Assembly: GCA_023525975.1 (NCBI GenBank) | Contig: CM042035.1 | Span: 32,703,001-32,767,000, forward strand | Direction of reading: 5' to 3' | Origin: Smallanthus sonchifolius | Taxonomy: Eukaryota; Streptophyta; Magnoliopsida; Asterales; Asteraceae | Length of the DNA: 64,000 bases | In this document: positions 33,011-44,361 of the stretch, piece after piece | Numbering within the stretch: position 1 is the first letter of the stretch | Layout of the letters: every line of letters starts with the position of its first letter | Notes under the pieces: model-generated | What the model saw: the letters and a program-made list of their open reading frames with translations, nothing else | Told to the model about the DNA's origin: nothing | Database searches by the model: none | Translations under genes and position numbers: made by a program

Positions 33011-34399
33011 TTGAGTGCTCAGCTTCATCTGAACTTGTGGGGTCATCCATAAATGACAATTTTCCCCATGAGTTTCTCATGCACATACAGACACAGGATG
33101 AGGAGTGTCCATGGTTTGCTGATTTTGCAAACTTTCTTGCTAGTGGGATTGTGATTAAGGGCTTAACGCATCAGCAGAAGCGAAAGTTCTTTGCGGATGT
33201 GAAGCACTATCTTTGGGAGGATCCATATTTGTTTCGAGTCGGGGCTGATCAGATCGTGCGTAGGTGTGTCTTTGGAGATGAGGCACGTCAGGTGCTTAGA
33301 CACTGCCACGCAGGCCCGACAGGTGGACATCATGGAGCTACCTTGACCGCGAAGAAGGTCTTTTAATGCCGGTTTCTTCTGGCCTACCATCTTCCGGGAC
33401 GCTCATGAGATGATCCGATCTTGTGATGCTTGCCAGAGGGCGAGCAACATTTCGTCGAGGAATGAGATGCCCCAGAACAACATCTAGATTTGTGAGATTT
33501 TTGATGTCTGGGGTATTGACTTTATGGGACCTTTCCCAGCTTCTCGTGGCAACCGGTATATCCTAGTCGCTTTTGACTATGTTTCTAAGTGGGCCGAGGC
33601 TCAAGCCTTGCCTACTAATGATGCTAGGGTGGTTGTTCAATTTCTTAAGAAGCTGTTCTCTCGCTTTGGTGCCCCCAAAGCCCTTATCAGTGACCGTGGG
33701 ACCCACTTCTGCAACGCCTAGTTGGAGAAGGCTCTATCACGATATGGTGTGAACCATAGATTCTCCACAGCCTACCATCCACAGACCAGTGGACAGGTAG
33801 AGGTCATAAACCGGGGCATAAAGCGGATTCTAGAGAAGACGGTTGGTCAGAACCGTTAGGATTGGTCGGATAGGTTAGATGATGCACTTTGGGCCTTCCG
33901 GACTGCCTATAAGACGCCTATTGGTACCACATCATTTAGGTTGATCTATGGGAAGGCGTGCCATCTTCCGGTGGAGTTAGAGCATAAGGCCTATTGGGCA
34001 TTGAAGGCGGTGAATCTTGACTTGGTGAGCGCGGGTGAGAACCGGTTCACTCAGATTCATGAGCTTGATGAGTTGAGGAATCAAGCCTATGCAAACTCCA
34101 CAATCTACAAGGAGCGCACTAAGAGTTTACATGACCGACGCTTGAAGGACAAGAAGGAATTCCGAGTGGGTGGTCGTGTGTTGCTTTACAACTCTAGGTT
34201 GCGTTTGTTTCCCGGGAAGTTGAAGTCCCGACGGACGGGTCTTTACACGGTAAAGGAGGTGTTTCCTTATGGGACCGTCGAGATTGAACATGAAGATGGG
34301 AGGATCATCAAGGTCAACGGTCATCGTCTTAAGCCATATATTGATGGACCGGTTGACCCGGCATTAGAGGTAGTTGACATCTTCCCCAAGGACAAATGA
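33011..34399 (+). pseudogene. pol: Element H integrase
   Basis: HCHAGPTGGHHG near 33301-33336 and CDACQRASN near 33424-33450 form the HHCC domain, with a frameshift between them near 33366. The catalytic core has GIDFMGPFP (Asp near 33521), ISDRGTHFCN (Asp near 33691) and EVINRGIKRIL (Glu near 33801). The long C-terminal domain is open from 33941 to 34399 and ends EVVDIFPKDK. TAG stops at about 33486, 33718 and 33858 each replace an expected Gln. It is followed after 300 bp by the palindrome and promoter cassette of the extra ORF. Confidence 0.88.
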
Positions 34400-34698
34400 A
34401 TTCGGGGACTTGTGTCTAGCTAACGACCCGTTAATAAACTTAGCCTGTTTCGGTAACAATTCTTAGATTTTGTATGATTTTTATCTTCTTATTTTTATTT
34501 TTATTTGTTTTAGTATTTTACCATTTATTTTTGAGTTTAGGTGATCGGAACGTGTTTTGGATTGAGCGGATTTGGGACAATGTTTGGAATGTCTCAGGTA
34601 TGTCTTCTGAATTTTTAGCAATTTTAGTTTGAAAGAATCGCAGTCGGGTTCGGTACAAGCTGCATAAAAAATCAGGGTTTTCTGTCTGCTGGGCAGTA

Positions 34699-34803
34699 GA
34701 CACGGTCGTGCCTCCCTATAGGTGCGGTCGGGACTCTAACCTAGGCGCGATCGTGCCTAAGCACTTGGCGCGGTCGTGCCTCAGTTATTGGGGGCGATTT
34801 AAA
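34699..34803 (+). promoter_or_regulatory. Element H internal promoter: palindromes plus TATA-like box
   Basis: Four palindromes of the LTR type (cores at about 34700, 34721, 34743 and 34767-34780; consensus GGCGCG-GT-CGTGCC). After 16 nt comes ATTTAAA (34797-34803), which echoes TATTTAAA behind the same palindromes in the LTR. A pyrimidine-rich leader starts directly afterwards. That this is a promoter is inference from the LTR parallel. Confidence 0.6.
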
Positions 34804-35544
34804 TTACTTTTGACGGCAGATTTTTCCAAACCACCCCCCATAACCTCCCAGCAGAACGAAACTCCCTCCCCTCGGCGATCTTCTTCCCCGTCTCCACTTC
34901 CAGATTCATTGTTTCCGTTTCTTCGATTTCAGGTACGCCCCCGCAATCCTAATCTCTTCGTTTTATGTTTAGGATCATCATTTTATGTTGGAATTTCTAG
35001 GGTTTTATAGATTTTATTGTTTTGAACTTCATTTTAGTTGTAAATAAGTTGAACTTGTGAGTTTTAGTTCCTTTGATAGTTACTTGCAAAAGCCCCTTCA
35101 TAAACGTGTTGGAAATTGTAATTTTTTGAATTTTGAAAACCCTAAAATGGGTTGGGCACGGTCGCGCTCATGACCAGGCGCGGTCGTGCTCGGCTTTTGG
35201 AATCTCAGGAAAACTTGGTTTGGTCAAGTACGGTCGTGCCTCTTATGAGCGCGACCGTGTTCTCTAGAGTTTGCTTTAGCGCGGTCGTGCCCATTTCAAG
35301 GCGCGGCCGTGTCTCCCTTTGTTTTGCCTTGGCGCGGTCGTGCCTAGACTAGGCGCGGTCATGTCTGTCTTGTTTGTGTGCCCGTGGTCGGCCAAGCGCG
35401 GTCGTGGGTTTCCCAATTTGACCTAGGCACGGTCGTGCCTATTCTTTAGCATGGTCGTGCCCCTTCATAAATTTTGGGCAGAAACTTCATAATTCAGTCT
35501 AGCATCTTCATAACTGTTCTGATTTCATTTTCGTTGTCGTGCAG
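34804..35544 (+). promoter_or_regulatory. Element H leader exon and probable leader intron before the extra ORF
   Basis: A C/T-rich stretch (34828-34930: CCACCCCCCATAACC, CTCCCTCCCCTCGGC and so on) looks like a plant 5' UTR. It ends GATTTCAG followed by GTACGC at 34933, a good splice donor. The T-rich interval runs to TTCGTTGTCGTGCAG at 35544, a good acceptor directly before ATGGCAGG. Predicted intron 34933-35544 (612 bp). Splicing is inferred, not shown. Confidence 0.6.
35153..35462 (+). repeat. Element H second palindrome array, inside the predicted intron
   Basis: About eleven copies of GGC[A/G]CGGTCGTGCC or close variants, starting with GGCACGGTCGCGCT and ending with CATGGTCGTGCC; one (near 35250) is in the opposite orientation (GCGCGACCGTG). 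It lies entirely between the putative splice sites. Confidence 0.85.
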
Positions 35545-36855
35545 ATGGCAGGCAACAGGGACCACCCGTACCTCGAGTTTGACATGAACGAGTATGAGTA
35601 CGAGGCGCAACTGGATGTTTTGTGGCCCCGTAGAGGCCGGATTCTAGCTGCTCGCCGTTTGGAGCCAGCTGTTATTGACGCCATCGGTCAGCAGAACCGG
35701 TGGAACGATCTTGTCACCGCCCCCAGGCGCCGTTTGTTCAGGTTCCACGCTATCCATTACATAGAGCTTGTGATGGAGTTTTTCTCCACATATGAGTTCG
35801 ATTATCCTTGCGTAGACCTAGAGCAGCCCGAGACGATTAGGTTTAGATTAGGCGGGGAGTGGCGCGTGATGTCAGTTTCCCGGTTTGGGAGACTGTTAGG
35901 TTTGTACATGAGGCAGGAGCTCCAGACAGAGATATTCACCGACGGTATCACCGAGTTTCCGACAGAGGAGGATAAGGACCAGTTTTGGTATGAGTTTGGT
36001 TTTGGGATTTACGATCCGAGTCTGACCAAGGCTTCGAGCCTTCGGGACCCTCTGCACCGTGTTCTTCATCGCTGCATTGTTTATTCTATATCTGGGCGAG
36101 GGCAGGGAGAGACGGTAGTGAATTTGAGGGAGTTATTTTATCTGTTTTACCTTGTACGCCCGCGCACTTTCAATCTTGCGCACTCTATCGCGGGGTACTT
36201 GGTAAACAGCTCGGGTCGCGACGTCACCAGCGCGATCTGTGGAGGTCACTTCGTGACCAAGCTGGCGCGACACTTCCAGCTGCTGACAGACGATTTGATA
36301 GGGGATCTGACCCCTGTGGCCGAGACCGTCGTGATGAACGTGCAGACATTGCGCAACATGCACGTCGCTCGTCGCGGCGCATGAGGGATTAGATTGGTTG
36401 ATCGATGGGAAAGGACTTGGGATCCAGACCATCCGGGCCTCGATCCAGATCGTGTACAGGCCGAGGCCAAGGCCGTCGCCGCCGCCCATCAGGAGCATGC
36501 GGCTCAGCAGGAGCATGAGTAGCACGGGCAAGACCACGAGCACCATGTTGAGGTTCCGATTGCTCCTCCACCTCCTCCGCCTCCACCACCACCTCCGGTT
36601 ACCATCTCCCATGATTTATTCATGTGCTACTGGGCCTGGAAGTATGAGGTCCAGTGCGCCGCTGCTGCTGCTGGCACGGCACCATACGTGGTACCCCTCC
36701 CATTCTTTATGCAGCCGGATCAGCCACCACCATCACCACCGCATCATCAGCCACCACCATCACCACAGCATCAGTCACCACCACCATCACCACCCGGAGG
36801 AGATGGAGCCGAGGGTGCCGGCTTGGCTCTCGAGGATTTTGAGATGGAGGAGTAG
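35545..36855 (+). pseudogene. Element H extra ORF after integrase (Athila env-like position)
   Basis: Starts at ATG 35545, directly after the splice-acceptor-like CAG. The first 280 residues are folded-looking: FRFHAIHYIELVMEFFSTYE near 35735-35800, IRFRLGGEWRVMSVSRFGRLLGLY near 35845-35910, and a region ending MNVQTLRNMHVARRG. The frame continues past TGA 36382 and TAG 36520 (CGA to TGA and CAG to TAG). It ends in a Pro/His-rich tail (PPPPPPPP near 36565; HQPPPSP repeats 36720-36800) and the acidic LALEDFEMEE. This protein family is common after pol in Athila elements. I see no signal peptide or clear membrane anchor here, so a true envelope role is doubtful. Confidence 0.75.
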
Positions 36856-38660
36856 TGCCCTCCACTGTTTTGGTATCACCTTTTGTGAGTTGTACTTTTG
36901 TTGTACTGTACAAACTCTTATTACACGCTTCGGCGTTTGTTGTTGTTTCCTTGTACTTTTGTTTCCATGTACTATTGTATATATTTGTCTTTACATTTAT
37001 GTTTATATTTTGGCTTGATGTTACTGATCCTGTTTGATGTGGTTAGTCTTGATTAGATCTTGGAATCGTGGAACTACGTGGAACGTCATTTTTGTGGGTA
37101 GGCTTTTTGCGTGTACCATGATCGACACGAGGGAAGTTTCAGTTCTCCCTTCACACTCCATTGCATTGCATGTTTTTATGTACATTGAGGGCAATGTATG
37201 TTTCTAAGTGTGGGGTTGGGTGTTTATTCTTCGCTTTACATTATTTTTGTTGTACATTGAGGGCAATGCACGAGTCTAAGTGTAGGGTGGGAATTTATTC
37301 ACGCGATGTTTGTCCTTTTGAGCATTTTATCACTTCAAATTTTTTGCAAAATCTTCCTTCATAATTTTTATTGACACTAAATCAGTTTTATGAAATTGAA
37401 AAACACCAAAATATAATAAAAGTTAATCGTTTAGCATTCACAATTTTTAGTAAATAATAGAGGTTTGATTTTTTTCGAAAGCAATTGAAATAGAAATTCC
37501 ATCGAGTCAAACCTAATTTTTTGTGATAACCATGAGTTTTAGTGGGCTGAACGAATGAATTGCATGTAACCTTCTACTTACACCCATTTCTTTTCGTTTT
37601 CGTGAGTTTATTTTTGAGCCTTGATAACTTTAGACGTTGTTTGCTCTCGTTTTTGCGGATTTGAGTGTGCCGGATGTTTCATGCTTGTTAGAACTTGCTT
37701 TTAGTATACATTTCGAAATCATGAACATAAATATTGTATAAAAACGATTGAGGCATTAGGATAAACCACTTTGTTAGCCTTTTATTTTTATTTTTCCCCT
37801 CACCCGAACACATCCACTAGTTCCTGTTCTTTTCTTTAATTACCCACATTACACCACCATTAAACCTTCATTAGCCTTTTCATTTATTTTTCGCCCGTGT
37901 TAGAAATCCGGTCGGCTAAAGTTAATTTTATAGCTTTTATTTTGTTGTAATTTTTAAATGCTTGAGAAGTTTTTAGCTAAGGAAAGATGCATATTGACTT
38001 AGTTTCCTTCAAAAGAAAGAAAAGAAATAGTAAAAAAAATCACCAAAATCAGGTGAATTATAGCCGATTAGAGCAATTTTGTGAGCAAATATGGAAATAA
38101 TTATGTTGTTAGCTCTTATCTATACGGAAGTATTAGTTAGTTTATTTTTCATATTAGAAGTTGTTTTAGTTTTTGAGTTAACATAACTGCCGGGTTTTTA
38201 GCCATTTAGCCATTTTAAAATTCCACTTCCTCACCCTTAACCATTGCCAAGTTACAACCCATTTAAAGCCCTCTTGATTTGTGCTTTGTTTCATGTAAGT
38301 TGGTAGAGATTTGATCTTTTAGCAAGCTTATGATTTATGCATGATTCATTGTCTTGGCATTTGAGTGTTCTATACATACTCCATTACTTGTATGATCATA
38401 TATATTCCCGAGTGTGTGTGAACATTGTGAGAAGCATAAAGTTGCATGCTAATGATTTCCTAGGCATATTCATTTGCTCATTCGGTTATCACGTCATTGG
38501 GTTTCATTTAGTTAATTTTGCATTTCTTGAAAATCTCTTCAAACCTTTATAAGTTTGTTAATGCTTACGGTTTCCCGATTTGATCCATAGTGTCATTGGA
38601 AGTTTTGTTTTATTTTGATTTCTTGCTTAAGGACAAGCAATGTTCAAGTGTGGGGTTGTT
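36856..38660 (+). other. Element H 3' non-coding region with polypurine tract
   Basis: No gene; 1.8 kb, AT-rich. GTACATTGAGGGCAATG occurs at about 37180 and 37252, each followed by TCTAAGTGTGGGG or TCTAAGTGTAGGG, a repeated block also known from other Athila elements. A third partial copy, CAAGTGTGGGGTTGTT (38645-38660), is the actual polypurine tract against the 3' LTR. Confidence 0.75.
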
Positions 38661-40398
38661 TGACGTGTTAGTATTTACACATCTTTTTGGCACAAAACTT
38701 CGCTCATTTAATGATCAATTCTTGGTTATATTCAACGTTTAGACACTTATTTGCTTCATTTCCTGTTTTGTAGGTTTTTGTGAAGCTTGGTGAATAAACA
38801 AGAAGATTCCAGACAAGTGAAGTTTTAGGGTTTCTGTGATGGAGGCACGGTCGTGCCAAGCTCCAAAACCCTAAGCACGGTCGCGCCCACATCTGGCACG
38901 ACCGCGCCAAGCCAAATTCCAAGGCACAACCGTGCCTTGGCCACCCACGGTCGCGTGTCATCTCGTGAGTCTGAACAGCCGTACGTCCTCGATCAGTGGT
39001 ATCCAATGGAAGCTATGGATCGGTCAAACCTCTGTCACACGGTCGCGCCAATACCTAGACACGACCGCGTCCTTGTACTAGGCACGGTCGTGCCTTCTCT
39101 CCTGGCACGGTCGTGCCTCCCCTTTTCTATTTAAACATAACTTAATTCTCATTCAGACATTCAGCAACCAGGGGAGAAACCTACTGTTCCAGCTCGAGTT
39201 TTCTTTGTTCCAGCCATATTTCAAGATTCTTGGAGAGGATACAACATCAAGAGGATCATCATACATCAACAACAACATCTAGGCTTGGAGGAGTGGTTTG
39301 ATTCTTGTTTTCATATCATGTTTCCCTACTTATTTGTAATTTTGATGCTCATGATGAGCTAAAACTCCTGTTCACTTTGGTTTAGATGAAGTTTAGATCC
39401 ATTTGACAACATTCATGGATTATTGGCAATTATTGTGTTAATGTTATGACAACCGTATGATTATTCTTTGATGAAATTATGTATTCAAGTATTTTGAGTT
39501 GTTTACAAGACTTGTATTTGTGTAGGTCATATTATGTGGGAAAACTTATGATTTATGCTTATATTCATGGATTGGTGTATGTAATTATACTAGTTTATGG
39601 CATTTGACTAGGAATGGTGAATGAAGTCTTGTTTATGAATCATTATATTTGTATGTGTAACCATATGCTTATGTTTGGAAAGACAAAGTATTTGTTATGA
39701 TGTGTCATATTTAGTATTGTGTTTAACTAGGAATTGTTGACACATCCTCCTAATTTATATAATCTTTATATGAACATTGTATGTTGAAGAAATGCATATT
39801 GTTGTCTAAATTAATCAACTTGAGGTGGATAGTGTGTTGTTCATATTATCTTTCCAAATAGTTGTTGGATTAGTGTAACTTAATCGGAAGCTAGTTCAAT
39901 CTTTATAAACATTAACATGATTATTAAACACGTTAGCCTCATTGTATGACTTTAGGGGGTTGGTTTGTGTAATTCATGCTAGCTTTCCGAATAGTCATTT
40001 GATTAGATATATTTGACGAGAATTTAGTCAATTTATGTATCGTGTATTTGCCATGTTTCTATGAATGTATTGAATGTATTCTAAATGGATTCGACACCGA
40101 AGTGATATTTTCTCCTTGATTGTTTGATTTGTGACTTTAGTCTAGTTTTATATTCTTACATAATAGTTTAATTAAAAATCAACTTAAACATCTTTTACCC
40201 ATACTTGATTGAATCTTAGTCCCGGTTTATTATCGCATCCCACCGTGTCCACAGATTGATATCTGGTTCTTACCTTTACTATATTGCTATCCGACGGGTA
40301 CACTGCCTGGTGTGTGTGATTAGTATTTGGTGAAAACCCCTTTTAAAACTAATTGTGTAAAACACTTATAAAAATATATATATAGTTTACACGCATCA
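38661..40398 (+). repeat. Element H 3' LTR (1738 bp)
   Basis: Homologous to 26864-28611 throughout. Palindromes at 38844-39117 end 10 nt before TATTTAAA (39128-39135). Several palindromes that are imperfect in the 5' LTR are perfect here, for example the first core at 38844. Confidence 0.95.
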
Positions 40399-40403
40399 GC
40401 TTA

Positions 40404-41477
40404 CATCAAGCTCCAAAAGCCTGGTATGAAACTTTGTCAAGATATCTACTTAGCAACAACTTCACAAGAGGTGCCATTGATCAGACCTTGTTTAACAAAG
40501 ATGAAGGGGGAGAAATTCTACTTGTACAAATCTATGTTGATGACATCATCTTTGGATCAACAAGGAAGAAGCTGTGTAAAGACTTTGAGATCCTGATGCA
40601 CTCATAGTTTGAAATGAGTTCAATGGGTGAACTAAATTTCTTCTTGGGTCTCTAAGTCAAACAAGTTCCAAATGGAATCTTCATCAGCCAATCCAAATAT
40701 GTAAAGAGCATTTTGGAAAGATTCAAGTTGGTTGACTGCTCTGCTGCAAGAACTCCTATGCAGGCGCACCATCAACTGACTCCAGACAAAGATGGTCAAG
40801 ACACTGATCAACATCAGTACTGTGCAATGATTGGATCACTCATGCATCTAACTGCCTCAAGGCCAGATATCATGTTTGCAGTATGCCTTTGTGCAAGATT
40901 TCAAGCAGCTCCAAAGAATACACATCTTCAAGCTATCAAGAGAATTTTTAGATACCTAAAGGGAGCCCCAAGACTTGGGCTATGGTATTCTAAAAATGAT
41001 AAGTTCAACCTGTATGCATACACTGACAGTGACTATGGAGGATGAAACTTCGACAAGAAGTCCACATCAGGGGGATGTCAGTTTCTGGGAAGAAGACTGA
41101 TTTCATGGCAGTTCAAAAAGCAAACTTGTGTATCAACTTCTACAGCAGAAGCATAATACATTGCAGCTTCAAGTTGTTATGCACAAGTCATCTGGATACA
41201 AAATCAAATGCTGGATTATAGGATGACTTTCATGGCAACTCCCATTCACATTGACAACATGTGTGCTATATCAATTACAAACAATCCTGTGCCGCATTCC
41301 AAGACAAAGCACATTGACATCACGTATCACTTCATAAGAGATCAAGCTGAGAAAAACAGAATCATTTTAACCAAAGTTCATACCAATGAGAAATATACTG
41401 ACTTGTTTACAAAACCATTTGATGAAACTAGATTTAGATATTTAGTTGAATCCATTGGTATGACGAACTTTGATTAA
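40404..41477 (+). pseudogene. pol: Element P1 reverse transcriptase (C-terminal) and RNase H
   Basis: Continues KALYGL across the Athila insertion. The catalytic YVDD is at 40533-40544, followed by MIGSLMHLTASRPDIMF near 40828-40880, AYTDSDYGG near 41017-41043, STSTAEA-stop-YIAASS near 41130-41170 and ITNNPVPHSKTKHIDI near 41272-41320. The end is FRYLVESIGMTNFD, stop at 41475. Internal stops are at 40605, 40652, 41043 and 41154. RNase H would remove RNA from the hybrid during cDNA synthesis. Very close to the E sequence at 20230-21189. Confidence 0.9.
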
Positions 41478-41539
41478 AATTTGTCTCCAAAAATTTTGAA
41501 TAAAATGTGTTTGTCTTTTGTTGTAAATAAAAAGTTAAT

Positions 41540-41793
41540 AGTTAGCAGCAACCATTTTTGCTGCTGACAGGTTTAATCATCAGCAGCAAAGAATTTGCCA
41601 CTGACTGCCTTAAGTTATCAGCAGGAACGAGTTTCCTGCGGATAGCTTTAAGGCAATCAAGAACAACATTTTTGCTGCAGACCATCACATCTATCAGCAG
41701 CAACCAAGTCTGTTGCTGATAGACTTAGCCATCAGCAGCAACCAAGTTTGCTGCTGATAGGTTTAACCATCTGCAGCAACCAAGTTTGCTGCT
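41540..41793 (+). repeat. Element P1 palindrome array between pol and the extra ORF
   Basis: Units include CAGCAGCAA, CCAAGT, TTGCTGCTG near 41734-41760 and again 41771-41793, with older degenerate copies upstream. It occupies the same place as the array in E. The following 290 bp contain TTTTACACGCTGTAAAA-like and TACAGCTGTA palindromes and then a C/T-rich leader up to the extra ORF. Confidence 0.85.
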
Positions 41794-42083
41794 GATGGGT
41801 AAAATAAGTCCAAATTAACTTTTACACGCTGTAAAAACTATTTTCAGTCTTTACCATGACTGCTATAGTGTATTACAGCTGTAAAACAATGAAAAGTAAA
41901 TGGGTTGTACTGTACAAGTAATTTTGCTTTTTCCCTCCTCTGCTGTTATAACACAAATCAAAATTCTTTTTTCACCACTTCACATTCAATTCCGACCTAA
42001 CCCTCACCATTTTCTCTCAAGCATTCAAAGCTTTCCATACTTAACCACCTTTCAAAAACTTCCTCTTTCCCTCCAAACCCAAC

Positions 42084-43729
42084 TATAATAGCAGAAGTTG
42101 ATATCAACAACCCCGATGACAAGTTTTCAACCTAGCATAATATCACCGCATATCTTGTCAAAGGAAAGAAATCTGAAGGGTTCGACGACATGATCGACTT
42201 CCTTTTTCGATCGAAAATCCACTTTGCACTCACCGTCACCCCCACAATTTATATCCCTCACATGGAGGATTTCTGGAACACTGTCGTCTACTCTACCGAA
42301 CATGGGACTCCCCAAATCATAGCAACGGTAGATGGCAAAGTCATCACCATCACAGAAGCCACACTCCGAAAACACCTCAAGCTTCAGGATGAGGGGGCCG
42401 CCATCTCATATACCAAAAACGAATACATGAGGGCCTTTGTATACATAGGGTATACTGGAAATCAAGATGAACACACCATTGAGAAGGCACTGATGGGTCC
42501 TCCTTGGAAGTTCTTATGCCACACTCTTCTTTAACGCATATCTCAGAAGAGAAGTGGATGGCATCAAGTGAGCTCTGGCCTTGCTTCTGTGTTTCATGGT
42601 ATGGTAACTGGACATGGTTTTAACTTTGTTCATTTAATATTTGATGGTTTGAGATATAGCCTTCAGTAAGGAGCAAGTAAAGCCTTCTTTATGTAGCCAA
42701 GGTTCTTGTAGAAAGTTTTTAATCATGAAATAAAAGATCTTTCAAAACCTGTAAGAATCTATTTGATTTTGGGTCATAGAAATAATATTTTTCAAAGCAT
42801 GAGAACAGTTTGAAAGAATTTCTCAGGGGTCAATGTTCCATTGATATCTACAATGTTAAACATACAAAGTACACAGGGTGACAGTTCAGTGGTCCCAGCT
42901 GATACTGATCCCACACCCTCCACTTCACAGCCTGAACATATAATAGTCTCCCTTGATCGAACCCCTGTGCAGCCTATTGAGGGTGCACAGGCACAAAAAA
43001 AAAATACTTACCCCAGTTCTTCAAGCCCAACTAGAACACATGGCCCCAGTTGAGGCAAGTTATACCCGAAAGAGAAAAAGGACCAAGAAGACTCCTTCTA
43101 TTCTTGTCTCACAGGCCCAATCCCACCCCAAAATCCCTCATTCAGAATCCCAACATTCTGATGAGAATATCAAAAGGGATAGCCACATTATTTTGGAGAC
43201 TTCCTTGGAAGTTCCTCTATTAGGATCAGGATCACATCTCGGATCCATAGAACAATCCTATGAGCCCTATATATTTCTTCACTGAACTTAAGGGCAGAGG
43301 CACCTAGTCAAGATGATGTACCTTCTCCAACTAACACTATCTCGAAGGTAGTGATTGACTTGGCTGCCAAAGTACCTAGCCTAAGTTTATCACCTGAGAA
43401 GGTTCACTCTGGGAGTGATGATAGAGTGAATGTAGAAGGGGCTATCACTACTACTGGTTCATCAATTGACCAGGAGGACAATGATAACAACACTAAGTCC
43501 CCAACTATGGCAACTCACAGTGAGCATGTTTCTTTTGAAACATTCTTCACTGAGAGGAATCCCAGAAGCCAAGAAAACTAAGGTGATGGGGATGTAGAGG
43601 CTAGGCCTAAGGCCGCATCTAGTTCCAAGGATTCCACAACTGTGGATGAGGATAGACTGAAACTTGAAAATTTGGAATTGACGGCAAGGGTAGCCATGCT
43701 AGAGGCTGAAGTATCCAAATTAAGGCACC
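42084..43729 (+). pseudogene. Element P1 extra ORF, interrupted
   Basis: Homologous to E 19573-17950. The start codon is ATA where E has ATG. GFDDMIDFLFRSKIHFALTV near 42180-42235 and GYTGNQDEHTIEKALMGPPW near 42450-42510 match E residue for residue in most places. Stops include those at 42108, 42532, 42668, 42695 and 42710. The middle part is Ser/Thr/Pro-rich. The sequence breaks off at 43729 within the leucine-zipper-like segment (VSKLRHQ in E), where unrelated sequence starts. Function unknown, as for E. Confidence 0.8.
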
Positions 43730-43874
43730 AGTGTGGTTCCCTCTGATCTGCTGACATTCAAGGATAAAGTCTTCAATCACTCTCTGAATTGGCGGAATCA
43801 ATCCAGAAATCAAAGTCACACCGAAATGATCAAATCAAATATGAACAAGAAGGATAGAATCAATCACACAAGAG
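43730..43874. other. Unassigned spacer between P1 and element L
   Basis: 145 bp that matches neither P1 nor L by eye and has no gene. It could be the end of another inserted element or filler DNA from a deletion that removed the rest of P1. Confidence 0.5.
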
Positions 43875-44255
43875 TGTAGGTCCACATGACTCCACTACGG
43901 ATCGATATCGTGACGTGACGTATAGAAGACACGGAGTGCGGAATCCAACCGTATCAACGTATGTGTACACAAGATGACAGAAACGATAACAATCACACAA
44001 TGTAAATAATATCCTCTTTGTATTTCCTTATCAGACACTGAATACAATCTCTCAGATTCTCAGGTCTGATCTCTCTCAGAAGTTTTCCAAGTCTCTTTTT
44101 CACGAAGACATGCAAACACCTATTTATAGGAACACACAACACTTTAGGCGAACTTAACAGGTTCGCTCCTAAAGATGCCTAGGCGAACTTGTTAAGTTCG
44201 CCTATCTACGAACTTACACGGAATTTTATCAACAGTTACAAAACATGTCCCAACA
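43875..44255 (-). repeat. Element L 3' LTR (381 bp, or to 44361 by an alternative start)
   Basis: Minus strand end GTGGACCTACA at 43875. Two candidate starts, each TGTTGG after a purine tract: 44255 (tract AAAGGGGAGTC) and 44361 (tract AAGGGGGAGTC). Element C, whose boundary is proven by two LTRs, uses the inner one. Palindromes: TAGGCGAACTT / AAGTTCGCCTA, perfect, at 44180-44204, and a variant 34 bp away at 44145-44171. The minus-strand TATAAATA (44128-44121) lies 16 nt beyond. Confidence 0.75.
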
Positions 44256-44361
44256 GACTCCCCTTTAACTGTTGCTAATAATTCTATCAATTACAAGTCA
44301 AAGACTCTATGACTAAGACATAATATCTTCAAGCTCGTTGTCACCAGAATATGTTCCAACA

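Larger units (their letters stand above)
26864..40398 (+). mobile_element. Element H: complete Athila-type Ty3 retrotransposon (13.5 kb)
   Basis: Two LTRs, 26864-28611 and 38661-40398, with TGATGTGT/TGACGTGT starts and ACACGCATCA ends. PBS for tRNA-Asp, gag, protease, RT, RNase H, integrase, extra ORF and polypurine tract follow. The target duplication GCTTA is perfect (26859-26863, 40399-40403). By eye the LTRs differ at roughly two dozen sites, so it is fairly young, yet it has many stops, most of which fit CAG to TAG. Confidence 0.97.
12034..43729 (+). mobile_element. Element P1: SIRE-type Copia retrotransposon, split by E and H
   Basis: Reads in order across three segments: 12034-14551 (5' LTR, PBS, gag), 23343-26863 (gag end, protease, integrase, start of RT) and 40404-43729 (rest of RT, RNase H, palindromes, extra ORF). 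The frame resumes exactly across both insertions once one copy of each 5 bp target duplication is removed (AACCA and GCTTA). The extra ORF is broken at 43729, and no 3' LTR is in the window. It is the oldest Copia copy here, with many stops. Confidence 0.85.

Noticed and set aside
35153..35462. Interspersed GGCACGGTCGTGCC repeats as a CRISPR or satellite array
   Set aside because: Irregular spacing, location within an Athila element and presence in its LTRs show they belong to the retrotransposon.
36398..37018. Overlapping plus- and minus-strand frames with His- or Val-rich runs near the Athila extra ORF
   Set aside because: They come from the CCACCATCA-type repeat that encodes the Pro/His tail in the real frame.
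36856..38660. Repeated ACATTGAGGGCAATG block as a new regulatory element
   Set aside because: I recognise the block as common in Athila 3' regions; the duplication may matter, but the motif is not new.
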